A DNA stretch of 64,000 nt from Trichosphaerium sp. ATCC 40318 (lineage: Eukaryota > Discosea > Flabellinia > Trichosidae): NCBI GenBank assembly GCA_038496445.1, contig JALMLS010000329.1, forward strand, positions 124,001-188,000, read 5' to 3'. The notes beneath the pieces were generated by a model. That model was not told where the DNA came from. It did no database searches and saw only the letters and a program-made list of their open reading frames with translations. Positions 45,327 through 56,450 of the stretch are shown here, piece by piece. How positions within the stretch are numbered: the stretch's first letter is position 1; the number at the start of each line of letters is the position of its first letter. The translations under genes and the position numbers were made by a program.

Positions 45327-47374
45327 ATGAACCAAGCGTTAGCAGTGCTTGTACGTCCTCTTTTGTGTTTTTTTTTTCTTTTTTTCTGAATATTTGACAT
45401 AAAAACGCCCGAAATGAGAAACAAGGCTGACATTACTTTAGAACAGCGTCATTATGAGTATTCCTCATACTATACGCTTGACATTAAAGTTTGACGCTAA
45501 TATAACAGATAATACTACCCTTGGGCTAACTAACTCTAACGCCTTTGTTGTGGAATCAGCTGAGTACATGTATGTAAAAAAACCAAACTGCTCTTACTGT
45601 TTTTCTCATCTCCATTATAGGACTCAATTGTCTTTGTTCAACGAGAACGCAACTTTTCCATCTTCTTTCACTAACATAACTGCTAATTATCCAACAGTAC
45701 GTCTTTGTAATTCATTCACAAACTATTTTTTTTTTGGATATTGTTTCTTTTTTTTTTTTTCTTCATCTGGGGCCTTGTTTGTCATCAAAAAAACTCGAAG
45801 GTATCTTTATGGTAAAACGAAAATAGACTTTCATGTGATGGGATTGTAAAAATGGTTCGATGGTGTCGATCATTGTTTACAGGTTGGGGTATTCACGGCT
45901 TTTTTTGGAGTTTTTTTGAAAATAGCATAAAAATGTAGTTTGCTTTTTTGTAACTTTTATTGTAGAACTTTACAACATCAAATAATATCATGTTCAATCT
46001 TGCTTCTGTAAAAGCTATCACAACAGGTGTTTTGCCTCCAGGTCTTGATACCACTGATCCGGATGCTATTATTACTTTGAACCCAAAATTTAAGTTTGAC
46101 ACTGATATTTCTGATGGTGTTGATGCTGTGCGTGTTTTGTTTTTGTTTGTTTTGAGTGGCCGATTATCTGTGGATTTAATCTAAATATTGTTTAGTCTTC
46201 TACTTGTTTATTGACTGTGCTAATACACGAGATTGGACATGCTTTGGGATTTGATTCCAACTTGGATAACAGTATGTAGAACATGTGCTTTGGAAGTCTA
46301 TTGTTTTCTTCTAATACGATGACTTTAGTTGAGGCTATAAAGAATCCAGTCGCTGGAACTGAGACCACCATGGCTATTATTGATATTTTCCGTGTTGATG
46401 AGTTGACTACTACTCCACCTGATACATTTGTTACAGCAAAAAGACAGTGGGCACCAGGTACAATATTAAAGAGCTTGTTTTTTTTCTTCTTGTCGCTTAC
46501 AGTTTTTGTCTTTAGCGCAGGAGGCTTTGTTTTTCCACCCTGTGGAAGGTATTCAAGACGAAGCTGCATTTTCTACTGGTGCAAGTGGTGATGGACATCA
46601 ATCAAGTCATTGGAAGGTTAGTAAACAACAAAACCTGGATTTGAATATTAACTTGGTTCTTTAAAAAGGATAACCTTGAGATTGGTATTATGGATCCTAC
46701 TATTGGTGACGGAGAAATTACAGGTATTACAGACGTAGATTTATTAGCTTTTGATGCTATTGGTTTCCGTATTAATGGTACGTGATGTGACAAGACTATT
46801 TTTCTCATGCTTTCGTTGTTTTTCTGACTCTTTTTCTTAAACAGAAAATGTGAAACCGTACATTTCCTATGTAAATGCTACATCTGGCGTAGAAGGTGAT
46901 AAAATAACTATTTATGGATACTTTTTTTACGGAGATGTGACTTGTAAATTTGGTTCTGTAAGCAGTGCAGTTGGAACAGTCTCAGCAACACTAGGACAAT
47001 TGGTACGGTTTTTTTTTTGTCCGCAATAATTTTAAGATTGTTTAATTAACTTTTTTGTTTCAAAGGAATGTGTTGTGCCAGCAACTACTGTAGCATCATC
47101 AACTATCGCTGTAGTATCAAGAAGCATTACATCCGATACAAAACCATTTACCATTGCTGGACCGCCAACAACATCTGCTCCAACCATGCCTGTAGGTCCA
47201 ACAGCAGCGCCAACAACGACTGTTGCTCCAACAACTGCACCTACAGCTGCGCCAGTTGCTCCAACAATGCCTGTTGCTCCAACCATGCCTGTAGCTCCTA
47301 CTTCAGCGTCTGCACACACCATAGTATCTGTATTATTAGTAACTTTGTTCCTATGCTTAGCTACTATTGCTTAA
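45327..47374 (+). CDS. Surface metalloprotease with IPT/TIG domain and GPI-anchor signal
   Basis: Multi-exon. A short first exon (MNQALAVL) ends in a GTACGT donor. The propeptide-like part includes HTIRLTLKFDANITDNTTLG and ASVKAITTGVLPPGLDTTD. The zinc site is LLTVLIHEIGHALGFDSN, and a later exon has GHQSSHWK and IGIMDPTIGDGEITGITDVD, supplying the Met-turn. An IPT/TIG strand set follows (PYISYVNATSGVEGDKITIY), then about 50 residues of Pro/Thr repeats (TMPVAPTMPVAPT) and a hydrophobic C terminus (TIVSVLLVTLFLCLATIA) typical of a GPI signal. The third zinc-ligand position of HExxHxxGxxH/D is Ser, with Asp one residue earlier. Confidence 0.8.
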
Positions 47375-47499
47375 ACATATTGTCTAATAAATATGATTTA
47401 TTTACAAAAAAAAGCATTCTTGTTCTTCATTAAGAGCCTCTAGTTCTACATTGACAAAAAAAACCAAAGAAATCGAATAACAAGTTATTGAGCTTCCAT

Positions 47500-48393
47500 T
47501 CACATGTTATCCACAATAACACAAACGCCTACAATAGCACGTAAACCTTGTGATACTCCATATATAAAATAACATTGATTCTCCCATCTACCAATAGCTA
47601 CACAACCATAATTCTTTAATCCCCATTTCTCTTCATTGAATATATCTTTAAGACCTTCTACTAACTTTGGTGTTTTCTCTTTCCACGCATAATCACCTTC
47701 TTCATCGTCTTCGTCAAGGTATTCTTCCATGTCCTCCAGGGCCCCTTCTATCTTCCTTACAAACGCTTGAGGAGTCATAGCTCGGAGGTTTGCTTCTTCG
47801 TCTACTTTTATCTTCTCAAGCACGTGATGCAAAGCGTTTTCTTCTTTGTCATCTTCCTTCAAAACTATATAAAATTCATCAAACTCTGGCTCCATATTTG
47901 CCGTCCTGTTTGGATAACGTAACCCTTTGATCCTCTTCTCAAACATTTTACCGATTGCTCTGTTTCTACAGCTCTCATACCAATAACAAGGGTTTCCTCC
48001 ATCGCTTGGTGCCCATGCAGGCTCGTCCGTAGGTCCTTTACCTTTAGACTTGCTTTGTGGCTCGTCTCCACTTTCTACAGTGTACTCTCCTGTTGGTACG
48101 ACAGAAAAAGATCCTGAAACGTCTCCATAAGCTTCATTGTCCTCTAGGTATTCCCATACACCGCATTGACTGTTGAAGAAGTGAGTTTCGTACATTTGGC
48201 GCCAATAAGACTTTGTAGAAATAATAATGGAGCGTAAATCCTTAGAAACACATAAATATGTACGCAGTGATGTGTAGACGCTATTGTAACCGAAAATAGA
48301 GAGAATAATCTCTGGTGGGAGAGTAGAGCTTGTTGAGGTGTTTGACGCTTCCAGTTGTTTAGATTTCGCGGGTTTTGGTGCGTTACTTGACAT
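47500..48393 (-). CDS. F-box protein (intronless), unknown C-terminal domain
   Basis: From MSSNAPKPAKSKQLEAS: an F-box at about residues 20-65 (STLPPEIILSIFGYNSVYTS ... LCVSKDLRSII), then a large domain with an aromatic start (YWRQMYETHFF), a low-complexity linker, an acidic run (EEYLDEDDEEGDYAW) and a C-terminal strand region (KNYGCVAIGRWENQCYFIYG). An upstream ATG at 48525 would add a basic 44-residue extension; I prefer 48393 because that extension has low-quality coding composition. Probable SCF substrate adaptor. Stop at 47500. Confidence 0.75.
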   Translation of the reverse strand: MSSNAPKPAKSKQLEASNTSTSSTLPPEIILSIFGYNSVYTSLRTYLCVSKDLRSIIISTKSYWRQMYETHFFNSQCGVWEYLEDNEAYGDVSGSFSVVPTGEYTVESGDEPQSKSKGKGPTDEPAWAPSDGGNPCYWYESCRNRAIGKMFEKRIKGLRYPNRTANMEPEFDEFYIVLKEDDKEENALHHVLEKIKVDEEANLRAMTPQAFVRKIEGALEDMEEYLDEDDEEGDYAWKEKTPKLVEGLKDIFNEEKWGLKNYGCVAIGRWENQCYFIYGVSQGLRAIVGVCVIVDNM

Positions 48394-48869
48394 TTGCGGT
48401 GATTTTAAACAAGTAACGTCAGGTCGTTTATTCTTCTTCGAAAAACAGTTTAAGTGTGTCACAGATTCATGAATAGTTTTTCTGAATTGAAATTCAATTG
48501 TTTTTTTTTTTGGGATAATTAACACGTGACTAATCTTTCGAATTAAAATCCAAGCCGTGATGGTTCAAATAAACCTGTTGTACCCTAAGGAATTATTTAA
48601 GACCTTGTTCAGTGCAAGTTGTCATTGCAAGACATCCGTGATATTGCTTAATCATACAATACAATAGCTACATTACATACTTTACGTTTGATAGCCATAC
48701 TGTTGGTTCTACTGTGGGGCGAAATGAGGCTAAGTTTGATGTCTCTTTCTTGTAAAACAATTACCTCAGTTGTGTTCTGTCACGCGAATATTCAGATCTA
48801 GATAGAATTGAAACGACTGGAATAAAATCATGCTCATCTTATTCATGGAATAATTGTTACAACGTTTTC

Positions 48870-49140
48870 AGTATGGCTTTACAATTGTAAACATTGGATT
48901 AATACTAATAGTATGAAGACCTTCAAGTACAAGCAGTTCAACGCCTTGTTCTGTAACGAGAGTGTTCCAAGGAAATTGTATGAATACCTCCCAATGTTTT
49001 GATTCCCTCATCTATCACAAAACTTTTCATGTTTTTCTGTATAATGTAGAATATCTGCAATAATTTCTATAGGAAGGTACAGAATAGTAGGACAAGATTC
49101 TTTAGTTGTAGCTGTAGTTAATAACATTAGAGTCACATGT
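48870..49140 (-). pseudogene. Decayed F-box/LRR gene
   Basis: The minus strand reads CPTILYLPIEIIADILHYTE (F-box) into a TGA. A shifted frame then gives VIDEGIKTLGGIHTISLEHS and another shift gives LVTEQGVELLVLEGLHTISI. These are the F-box and two LRRs of the 499-1716 family with at least two frameshifts and most LRRs lost. Confidence 0.8.
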
Positions 49141-49288
49141 TTTTACAAAAGTCAAAACATTGTACTATAAGAGTCCGAATGGTTGTTACGATAGTATAGC
49201 AAAGGAACTCATTGATAAGATGTCAGATCTGACAAATGTGGTTTAATTTGTCAACAAAGTTAAAATAGATCATGTCTGTAATTGTTGT

Positions 49289-49928
49289 TATAGTTTTAGA
49301 GATGGCAGAAATACCAGTCTGAACCGGTTCCGGACCGAAACGCAAAAGATCGGTCCGTAAACGGTCCAAACGGTCCCCTGTCAAAGGGAGTAAGTACCCT
49401 TGGAAAATCGGAAAAATAGCCGAAAAAGGAATTTTTGTCAAAGGGTACTCCCTTGGATTTTTATCGGTCCAAACGGTCCCGCTGTCACAAAATCTCAGAG
49501 TCCTCCATCCATTGACCTACTCACTGTGTGCATGCACATAAGGTGGCTATACACTTTTGTGGCACGTTTGAATATCCCACCTTTTTTTTTTTTCATACAC
49601 CCAAAATAGTAAAGATACTATTATTTCGCGTAAGTAATGCACTTGATATGTTTCTCTATGCGCACAAAGTGATAAAAATAGGTTTGGGTGAAAGTGTATG
49701 AAAGTACCGCTAAACGTAATTTGGTTAAAAATGGCTGATAGAGGGCTTTCAACCACTCTGTGCATAGAATTTTAAGAAAGTAGCTGGTGGTTCAAAAAGA
49801 CTACAAACTTTGATGTTCACTGAATAAATACTGGTCTTGTTCTAAATCGCGGACCGGTTACGGACCGAAAACCGATATCTTGAAACCGGATCGGTATCGG
49901 ACCGGTATTTGCCACCTCTATATAGTTT
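49289..49928. mobile_element. hAT-type MITE with 8-bp target-site duplications
   Basis: The element spans 49297-49920 (624 bp). The left end TAGAGATGGCAGAAATACCA and the right end GGTATTTGCCACCTCTA are inverted repeats. Both termini are rich in GGACCG/CGGTCC words. The flanks 49289-49296 and 49921-49928 are the identical octamer TATAGTTT. An 8-bp duplication and termini of the form TAGRGGTGGCAAA are typical of the hAT superfamily. There is no transposase frame inside. Confidence 0.88.
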
Positions 49929-49980
49929 ACAGAAACTAATTGTAAGAAGTTCACGTCAAAGTACTTTCGCGCACCAAGGA

Positions 49981-51960
49981 CTAAAGCTGTGTCCATATTC
50001 TCAACAGAAAACGTTTCATTTTTTTCTTTGCAAGCCTCAATCCTCTTATACCATTTCTGTCACATGTACGTCTAATGCGGCCTGAAAGTGGGTATGTACT
50101 AACCGTGGGAAGTGGGTGCATGGAACTCAGCGTTTGAAAGTTTGTCTTGTGATACTGACGTTTTAAAGCTGGTTGGCACTTCGCACACGTGCGAGTATAG
50201 CCAGTGTAACGTCTGAAGCGTGTTGTCGTATGTTTTAAATACACAATGAAGATGCGGGCTCCGGCCAAAGGAGTCGTCATGAAAAATCACAAAAAAAAAA
50301 AAATTGTCACAAATTTATTAGGAGGTTATTTTCCTGTCCCTGTGAGAAGCAATTCCGTTGCAATTTCTTGTAAAAAACCTTTGGGAGTAAGGGCTCCGTT
50401 TTGACACTTATACAGAATAAAAGCAGTTGTGAGGGTGTAGTAAAACCAACCAACAAGAAGTGTCATGTTCCATTTTTTGAACCGCCTATCTGTACAATAG
50501 GACTTGACCAGCTGGCCAAATTGATCACTATTTCCCTTGGTGTGATCATTTTTATTTTTGAACATACCTTTTATTGCTACTGTCAAATGAACTTTTGTCA
50601 TCATGCACACAGTAGAGAGTGGTGGCCAACTTTACGATTTCATTGTTATTTGTTGCAACGGCAACAGTTTTGTCCAATGGTGCCAATCTTGTGTATCCCA
50701 CAGGCACTTTTTTTGCAAGTGATAGCTTCAAGGCCACTGACAGTGGTTGGTATTACATGATGAAGTAGCGTCTAAGTCAAATTCCCCCGGCTTGTTGAGA
50801 TCCATGGCTGAACAAAAATTAGAGTCACATGTAAAAAAAATGGCACCTTCCAATTGTTTTCGACCATTTTGCACATGAAAGAAGGATTCATTTGGTGTGA
50901 GATGAGGCTATATCAAAGCATTGATAAAGTCAATCAGATGCCTAGTTCGAATCATCGAGACACTTCAATTCTATGGCCCATGCGTATGGTTTCCTAGTGT
51001 TGTGAGTTTTGATATGGCAATTGAAATATTATGATGGAATACAGATTTCATCAGCACAAGTGAAATAACCTGGTACCATGTGGCGCTTAAAGACAATCAC
51101 TAGAAATGAATGTACCCTGCTAGCATCAAATTTCATGTTGGCAGAGATGTTGAAGTAGTGATTAAGTTGCAACAAACCTGTTTTCCCAGTAAATAAAATT
51201 TATGCTTCACCTGTGCTCCACAATGTGTGAATATTCTGTATTCCAATAATCCCATGCCATATCACTATGCCAGAGAAGTTCGTCATATGGGTAGTGATCC
51301 CATTTTTTAGGTCAGTGTGATGTTGTTCATATGTGCTTGTGAGTAACAAGTTTTCAAAAATCTTATTATGCCACTTGAAGGTGAAAAATGCCATTGGTGT
51401 CTTGGCTTTTCCAATACCAATAATGTTACGTTGCTTTTAAAGTTTAGTCCAAACGTCTAACACGGGATAGTCAACATAGGTAAATCCGTAAGGCTTCAAT
51501 GCTGCTGTCAAAATCGGAGCCCAAAGAAATATTAGTTGCCAGTATCGCAGATGTTATGAAGTACATACCGTATGGATTCTCTGTTTGACCGTTTCAACAC
51601 GCGCTCCTTTGGGCGTTTGTCATAATACTTGGAAAAACCACGGCGTTGTTGCGACATTGGGGAGTTACGTATTCTTTATTGTGAAATCCACAATTTTTGG
51701 GTTTACAAAAGTTGACTTTTTTGATGACGACTCGATGGGCCGGGCAATTGTACTTTTATGGCAATCCTTCCGCTTTGTCACCAACTCATTGCCAATGGCG
51801 CTTACGTAGCTCTGCCAGACAATAGCGGATGCTGTTAAGCGTTTTGACGGTTGTAAAGTATTACAATCGTCAAATGGCCTAAAACGGTCATATTTAGTAT
51901 AGTCGCAGTGCGAGTTCATTGTTGAAGTGAGAGAGTTAAGAAACATTACATCCAAACTGT
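49981..51960 (-). mobile_element. Degenerate piggyBac-like transposon
   Basis: Minus-strand pieces resemble a piggyBac (PGBD) transposase: VAVATNNNEIVKLATTLYCV; then HTKGNSDQFGQLVKSYCTDR, FKKWNMTLLVGWFYYTLTTA and FILYKCQNGALTPKGF, the conserved DQ...KKW...N.ILY stretch. Downstream a Cys-rich tail reads RRYTGYTRTCAKCQPALK. Upstream pieces (51200-51394 and 51665-51955) are in other frames with stops between them, so the gene is dead. Terminal repeats and TTAA duplications were not identified. Confidence 0.65.
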
Positions 51961-52036
51961 GAATTTAGTTTGGCTTAACGACTTCATTGTTAAACGCTAC
52001 TAATAGCATAGAACACTTTTCCGCATACTCTTAAAC

Positions 52037-53630
52037 ATGTTTCGGCCTGTTATACGGCGTGTTGCGCACAATGCGATAATGAGGGCTCGCGCTCGCCTTG
52101 GGCTGCGTGGATACAGCTACGAAGAGGAAGAGCTTGCCAAACGACTTCGTGTTGATCATAGCAAATTGACACGCGAAGAAAGACTACTCTATGAGTCTGA
52201 TGGCTACGTACCAAAGAGATTGTCGCCGTTTTGGGTACTATAAACGTAAATCGCGTTTTATTACTTAATATTACCGTAGACTCGCGTCAAGAACACTCTC
52301 AGGTATAGTCTAATTGGCTATTCGTTCCTTGGCTACCTTTGGTTCAAAATATACAGCAAGGAGTACGAAGACCCAGAAGCTAACCGTACGCATGACTTAA
52401 AGCCATTGGGCACTGGTACGTACACTTCAATGTCAATTTTATTACATTCTGCCACTTTTTATTTAAAACGCTTGTCATGACACATTCGTAGGTCTTTGGT
52501 TCTATAGACGCCTGTAAGTTCACCAACGAATACTTATTTTTTGAAAAACGATGGAAAATGATGGGTTTTTTTTTGGAGTGTTTAATTCTTAACGTGCTTA
52601 GGTATCAATCTCTTTTCTTGATTCCACATGTTACAGCATCTAATATGTTTGTATGTGTTGTGGACGAAGAGTCAGGTATGTAAAATAGTCGCGTGCCTAT
52701 ATTTTCGCATGTTACGAAAAAATTATACAAATTCTCCTTTGTTCACGTTTTTTGCGGTTTTTTTGATTATTGTGTACTTTTGTTGTTTCTTATGTATTTC
52801 TTCAAGATGATGGACCAGGTCTTATGATATATAATCCAACTAGACTTACAAAAGTTGTTATACACGACATCAGGAATTTAAAAAAAAAACTTGGAGATAT
52901 GCCCGTAAAGTACATTTGCTTGCCAAGCAGTAACAGCTATACCTACTACTTGGATGACTACCTCAAAGCATTCCCAGATAGTGTAGGTCTTGTACCAGAA
53001 GGTGCGTTTAATATTTAATATCACGTGATCAATCAGGCGTAAAAAACCAAGAATCAAGTTTTTTCTTGTTTCCTACTTTTTTCTTTCGTTCTATTTTTTT
53101 CCAGATTGTTGATGGTCTCTTTAGGTATGGGCAAAAAATTTAAAAACATAGAATCACCTATCAAGGAGATATCGAAAGAAAGCCCTGATGTACCAGGAGG
53201 TATAGAAGTGCGTAGACTGAAAGGATTCTGGTGGATCGACGAATTGGTTTTCAAACACAAAATGTCAGACACACTTGTTGTCCGTGACTTTGTTCATCAT
53301 GTCTGTCGAGATACTATTATTCTTCGTCACCACGACGCAGTAACAGGGCCTTTAATGGATACATACGCTTGGATGTTCGGTTTCTGGGACAATATCGGAG
53401 TGGACTCGAACTACTGGTGGATTTTAAGGAATAGAAGTCAAGCTGAAGAAAGTATCAAAGATATTTTAACTCTTGACTTTACAGGTGTCGCTATGGCTTT
53501 TGGTGAACCTGTTCCTGCTCTATTATACCCACAAAATATTATGAAAAAGGTAGTGCGACATGGATGGAACCGTCTACTGAACAAAGACTTGGCACCACCC
53601 GAGGAAAAAGCACTAGATAATGCGGCTTAA
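52037..53630 (+). CDS. DUF4336-like protein (metallo-hydrolase-like fold)
   Basis: About seven exons. The N terminus MFRPVIRRVAHNAIMRARAR is Arg-rich without acids, suggesting an organelle presequence, followed by one hydrophobic stretch (YSLIGYSFLGYLWF). The body reads LFLIPHVTASNMFVCVVDEE, DDGPGLMIYNPTRLTKVVIH, YICLPSSNSYTYYLDDYLKA and FPDSVGLVPEG. The last exon contains FWWIDELVFKHKMSDTLVVR, HHDAVTGPL and GNxIGVDSN-like loops. Alternating strands and a P..N/H..YL..Y...P pattern match DUF4336, relatives of metallo-beta-lactamases that lack most metal ligands. The function is unknown. Confidence 0.65.
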
Positions 53631-54268
53631 ATCCCAGAAAAAAAAAAGATGAAAAAAACAACAACCCAAAACAATATTCGAAGAAACTCGCTTGGATATA
53701 CATTTCCCAAAGGCTCACTTTAAACATGTTTTCTTAAAACCTATTAGAGCTCTTTATATACTTCCATGAACACATGAAGTTGTCTATAACGTTATACCAT
53801 TGTAATAACAAATAAAACAAAAAATATGCAATAATCGAAAGGAATTGTACTTCAAAGTTTAACATCTGAAGGGGTAACAGGGTTTCAAGTTGATCTACAT
53901 AAGACATAAATGTACACATAAATTGTGCTCACCATGCTCCAAACCTCACTGAAGTAAACGTTTATTTTACTTTCAAGTCTTAGTATTATAACACGTGTCA
54001 ATACTACCACTTAATGCAACACTTTTGGCTACAAACACCTTCCGCTTGTTTTGCAGCAAGTTAGAATGTTGTGTTTTTTCCTCAGCACCATAGTAATTCA
54101 AGTCAAACGCAGTCGCATAAACTTGATACACAATAACCACTTTGAATTAAAAGTCTCGCTTTATTTCACCACCACACGTTAGTTTTGATCCAGCAAACCT
54201 CAAACAGTCAAATCATTGTACTATAAACTTCATTTAGCTGTACTTTACTAACACGAACATTAAAAATA
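53631..54268. other. Spacer, no gene seen
   Basis: Holds the promoter of the F-box/YwqK gene and one CACGTG (near 53992). Confidence 0.45.
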
Positions 54269-55231
54269 GATGAATACAAACACCCAGACCAATGCTACAT
54301 ATTACAGCTCCCTCTGGAGATACATTTCGATATTATTGATTTAGACGCCAGCGTTTATTTAAAATGGCCTCTGTTATCTAAGCAAACAGCCATAACAACG
54401 AGATTTGATTCTGAGATGAACAAACATGGGAAATGGCTTCACCATAAACTTTACTCTGACACCTTAGTTCCAATACACTCTGATGACAGTAAACGTGATT
54501 CGACACAAAAAGTACAAAGAGTTTATCGTCAAGCGTGTTGGATGAATGGACGCCTACATGGAGAGTACAAAAGCTGGCACAGTAATGGGAAGCTAGAGGA
54601 AGAGAGCCTTTATGTTAATGGTTTACAAGATGGAGAGTCCAAGAAGTGGTACAGCAATGGACAGTTGTTTACTAAGTGCGTTTACGTTGCTGCTGCGGTC
54701 CAAGGAGAACACAAACAGTGGTATGACAATGGTCAAATAGAACGTCAATCTAATTATGTTAATGGTAAACAACACGGAGAACAACTAATATGGACGTATG
54801 ATGGTAGATTATGGACTAAGTCTTATTTTGCCAACGGTGAACTAGAAGGAGAGTACCAGAGGTATCATAGTCATGGTGGATATATGGAACGTTGTAACTA
54901 TATAAAGGGTAAAAGACAAGGAGATTACAAGAAATGGCATAGGAATAACCAATTGGAACATCAAGTGCAATACGTCAATGGTGAAAGACAAGGAGAGAGC
55001 AAGATGTGGTACGAAGATGGTACAATTTTTTCAATTTGTTACTATGTCAATGATAAGCTCGAAGGAGAGTACCAGAGTTGGCATACCAATGGTAATATAA
55101 TGGAAAAAAGTCATTATGTTAATAATACACGTGATGGAGAATACAAGCTGTGGCAATACAGTAATGGCAAATTGGAACAGCATCTCATTTTTTCAAAAGG
55201 TGCACTTGTTAAAACTCTAAAGTATTATTAA
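54269..55231 (+). CDS. F-box protein with YwqK/MORN-variant repeats, paralog 2
   Basis: The frame is open from about 54269 and reads an F-box, LQLPLEIHFDIIDLDASVYL and PLLSKQTAITTRF, ahead of the first ATG at 54416. The true start is therefore upstream, probably in a short 5' exon that I could not place. About nine repeats of 24 residues follow (GEYKSWHSNGKLEEESLYVN, GESKKWYSNGQLFTKCVYV) to TAA at 55231. The F-box-repeat junction (LSKQTAITTRF...GKWLH) aligns with that of 27424-28311 (LSKTAAMNTHF...GQWLQ), confirming a shared origin. Predicted ubiquitin-ligase adaptor. Confidence 0.82.
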   Translation, partial: DEYKHPDQCYILQLPLEIHFDIIDLDASVYLKWPLLSKQTAITTRFDSEMNKHGKWLHHKLYSDTLVPIHSDDSKRDSTQKVQRVYRQACWMNGRLHGEYKSWHSNGKLEEESLYVNGLQDGESKKWYSNGQLFTKCVYVAAAVQGEHKQWYDNGQIERQSNYVNGKQHGEQLIWTYDGRLWTKSYFANGELEGEYQRYHSHGGYMERCNYIKGKRQGDYKKWHRNNQLEHQVQYVNGERQGESKMWYEDGTIFSICYYVNDKLEGEYQSWHTNGNIMEKSHYVNNTRDGEYKLWQYSNGKLEQHLIFSKGALVKTLKYY

Positions 55232-55475
55232 ATGAGCTTCATAAACATTGTACTTGACACCAAGAGTCTAGTACTACGCTAGGTCCTTTGATACATTAGT
55301 AAGTGAGAAATTCTATAGCTGATAAACTTCATTTTCACGTGTTTATTCTTGTATTAGTTCTCTTACATTAAACCCTTTTGTTATAAAATTATAGTGTTCG
55401 TTGGTTAGCCAATACGGAACTGTAGCATCAATATGGTTTGAGATTAGTTGTATTTTTGTTATCACAATGTGAGCT

Positions 55476-56450
55476 TTAGTATCTTGTATTTATTTCTGTT
55501 GGTACACACCCAATCTCATGAATGGCCTCGTACGATATATATGTCCCTCTAATATCAATAACACATACCCCTTTGAGGTGTTTAATACACTTTTCTGTAA
55601 CCCACGTATTTCTGAGACCAATAGTATGAACACCAGCCAAAGCAATAACACCTTCATCTCGTACATTGGTGAAGTTCAAGTTAATACTATGTACACCAGC
55701 TAGTGCTTTGATACCATCACAAGTCACATTAGTTCTATGTAAACTAATCGTGTGTACCCCTTTGAGCGCTATCACTCCTTCATTGGTCACCTGAGTACCG
55801 GAGAGAATAATAGTATGAACACCTGCCAAGGCTTTGATGCCGACATCGGTAACATATGTCCTTGTAAGCTTAATCGAATGTACACCTTTCAAAGCGCTGA
55901 CACCTCGATCTCCTACAGATGTAGAAGATAAATTGATATCATAAACACCTTTCAGCAGTTCTATTGATGCATCTGTTACAGCTGTACAAGATACATCAAT
56001 CGTATGTACACCAACAAGCTCCTTAACACCATCATCACTAACATCAGTGCATCTAAGATTAATAGTATGTACTCCTCTTAGAGCTTTGATACTACTATCT
56101 TTTACACGTGTACAACTGAGGTCTATAGAATATACACCCTTAAGAGACTGTATAGCTTCAGAAATCTGGTTCTTTGGTACATCGCTTATAATTAATATAT
56201 TTGTATTCTTCAAAATGCCTTTGTGTTTTGGTATTTGTAATGCATCTGAAATGTTTCGTATTGTTATTGTTTCGTATCCTACAATATCGTGGATGATACT
56301 ACAAAGTAACGAGCATGTTTGAGCAGCTTCAAAACGCCATTTGGATGTGTGATGAAGAATTAAGCACAACATCTCCGTAGGGAGCTCTAATAGAGCCGCT
56401 TCGTGTTGTTGCGCCATTAAAAACGTGCTAAAGAATGTATTTGGTATCAC
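55476..56450 (-). CDS. F-box / leucine-rich-repeat protein, paralog 2
   Basis: Intronless, 324 aa. F-box LLELPTEMLCLILHHTSKWR then AAQTCSLLCSIIHDIVGYET, the same AQTC...VGY junction as in 499-1716. Ten LRRs follow with unit GVHTINLRCTDVSDDGVKEL. Repeats are more even than in paralog 1 and lack its recent duplication. A start at residue 12 (MAQQHEAA) is also possible. Probable SCF adaptor. Confidence 0.85.
   Translation of the reverse strand: MIPNTFFSTFLMAQQHEAALLELPTEMLCLILHHTSKWRFEAAQTCSLLCSIIHDIVGYETITIRNISDALQIPKHKGILKNTNILIISDVPKNQISEAIQSLKGVYSIDLSCTRVKDSSIKALRGVHTINLRCTDVSDDGVKELVGVHTIDVSCTAVTDASIELLKGVYDINLSSTSVGDRGVSALKGVHSIKLTRTYVTDVGIKALAGVHTIILSGTQVTNEGVIALKGVHTISLHRTNVTCDGIKALAGVHSINLNFTNVRDEGVIALAGVHTIGLRNTWVTEKCIKHLKGVCVIDIRGTYISYEAIHEIGCVPTEINTRY

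Noticed and set aside
47068-47433. Cys-rich plus-strand frame (SNNCTYSCASCSNN...)
   Set aside because: Frame-shifted reading of the Pro/Thr repeat stalk of the metalloprotease, not a real Cys-rich protein.
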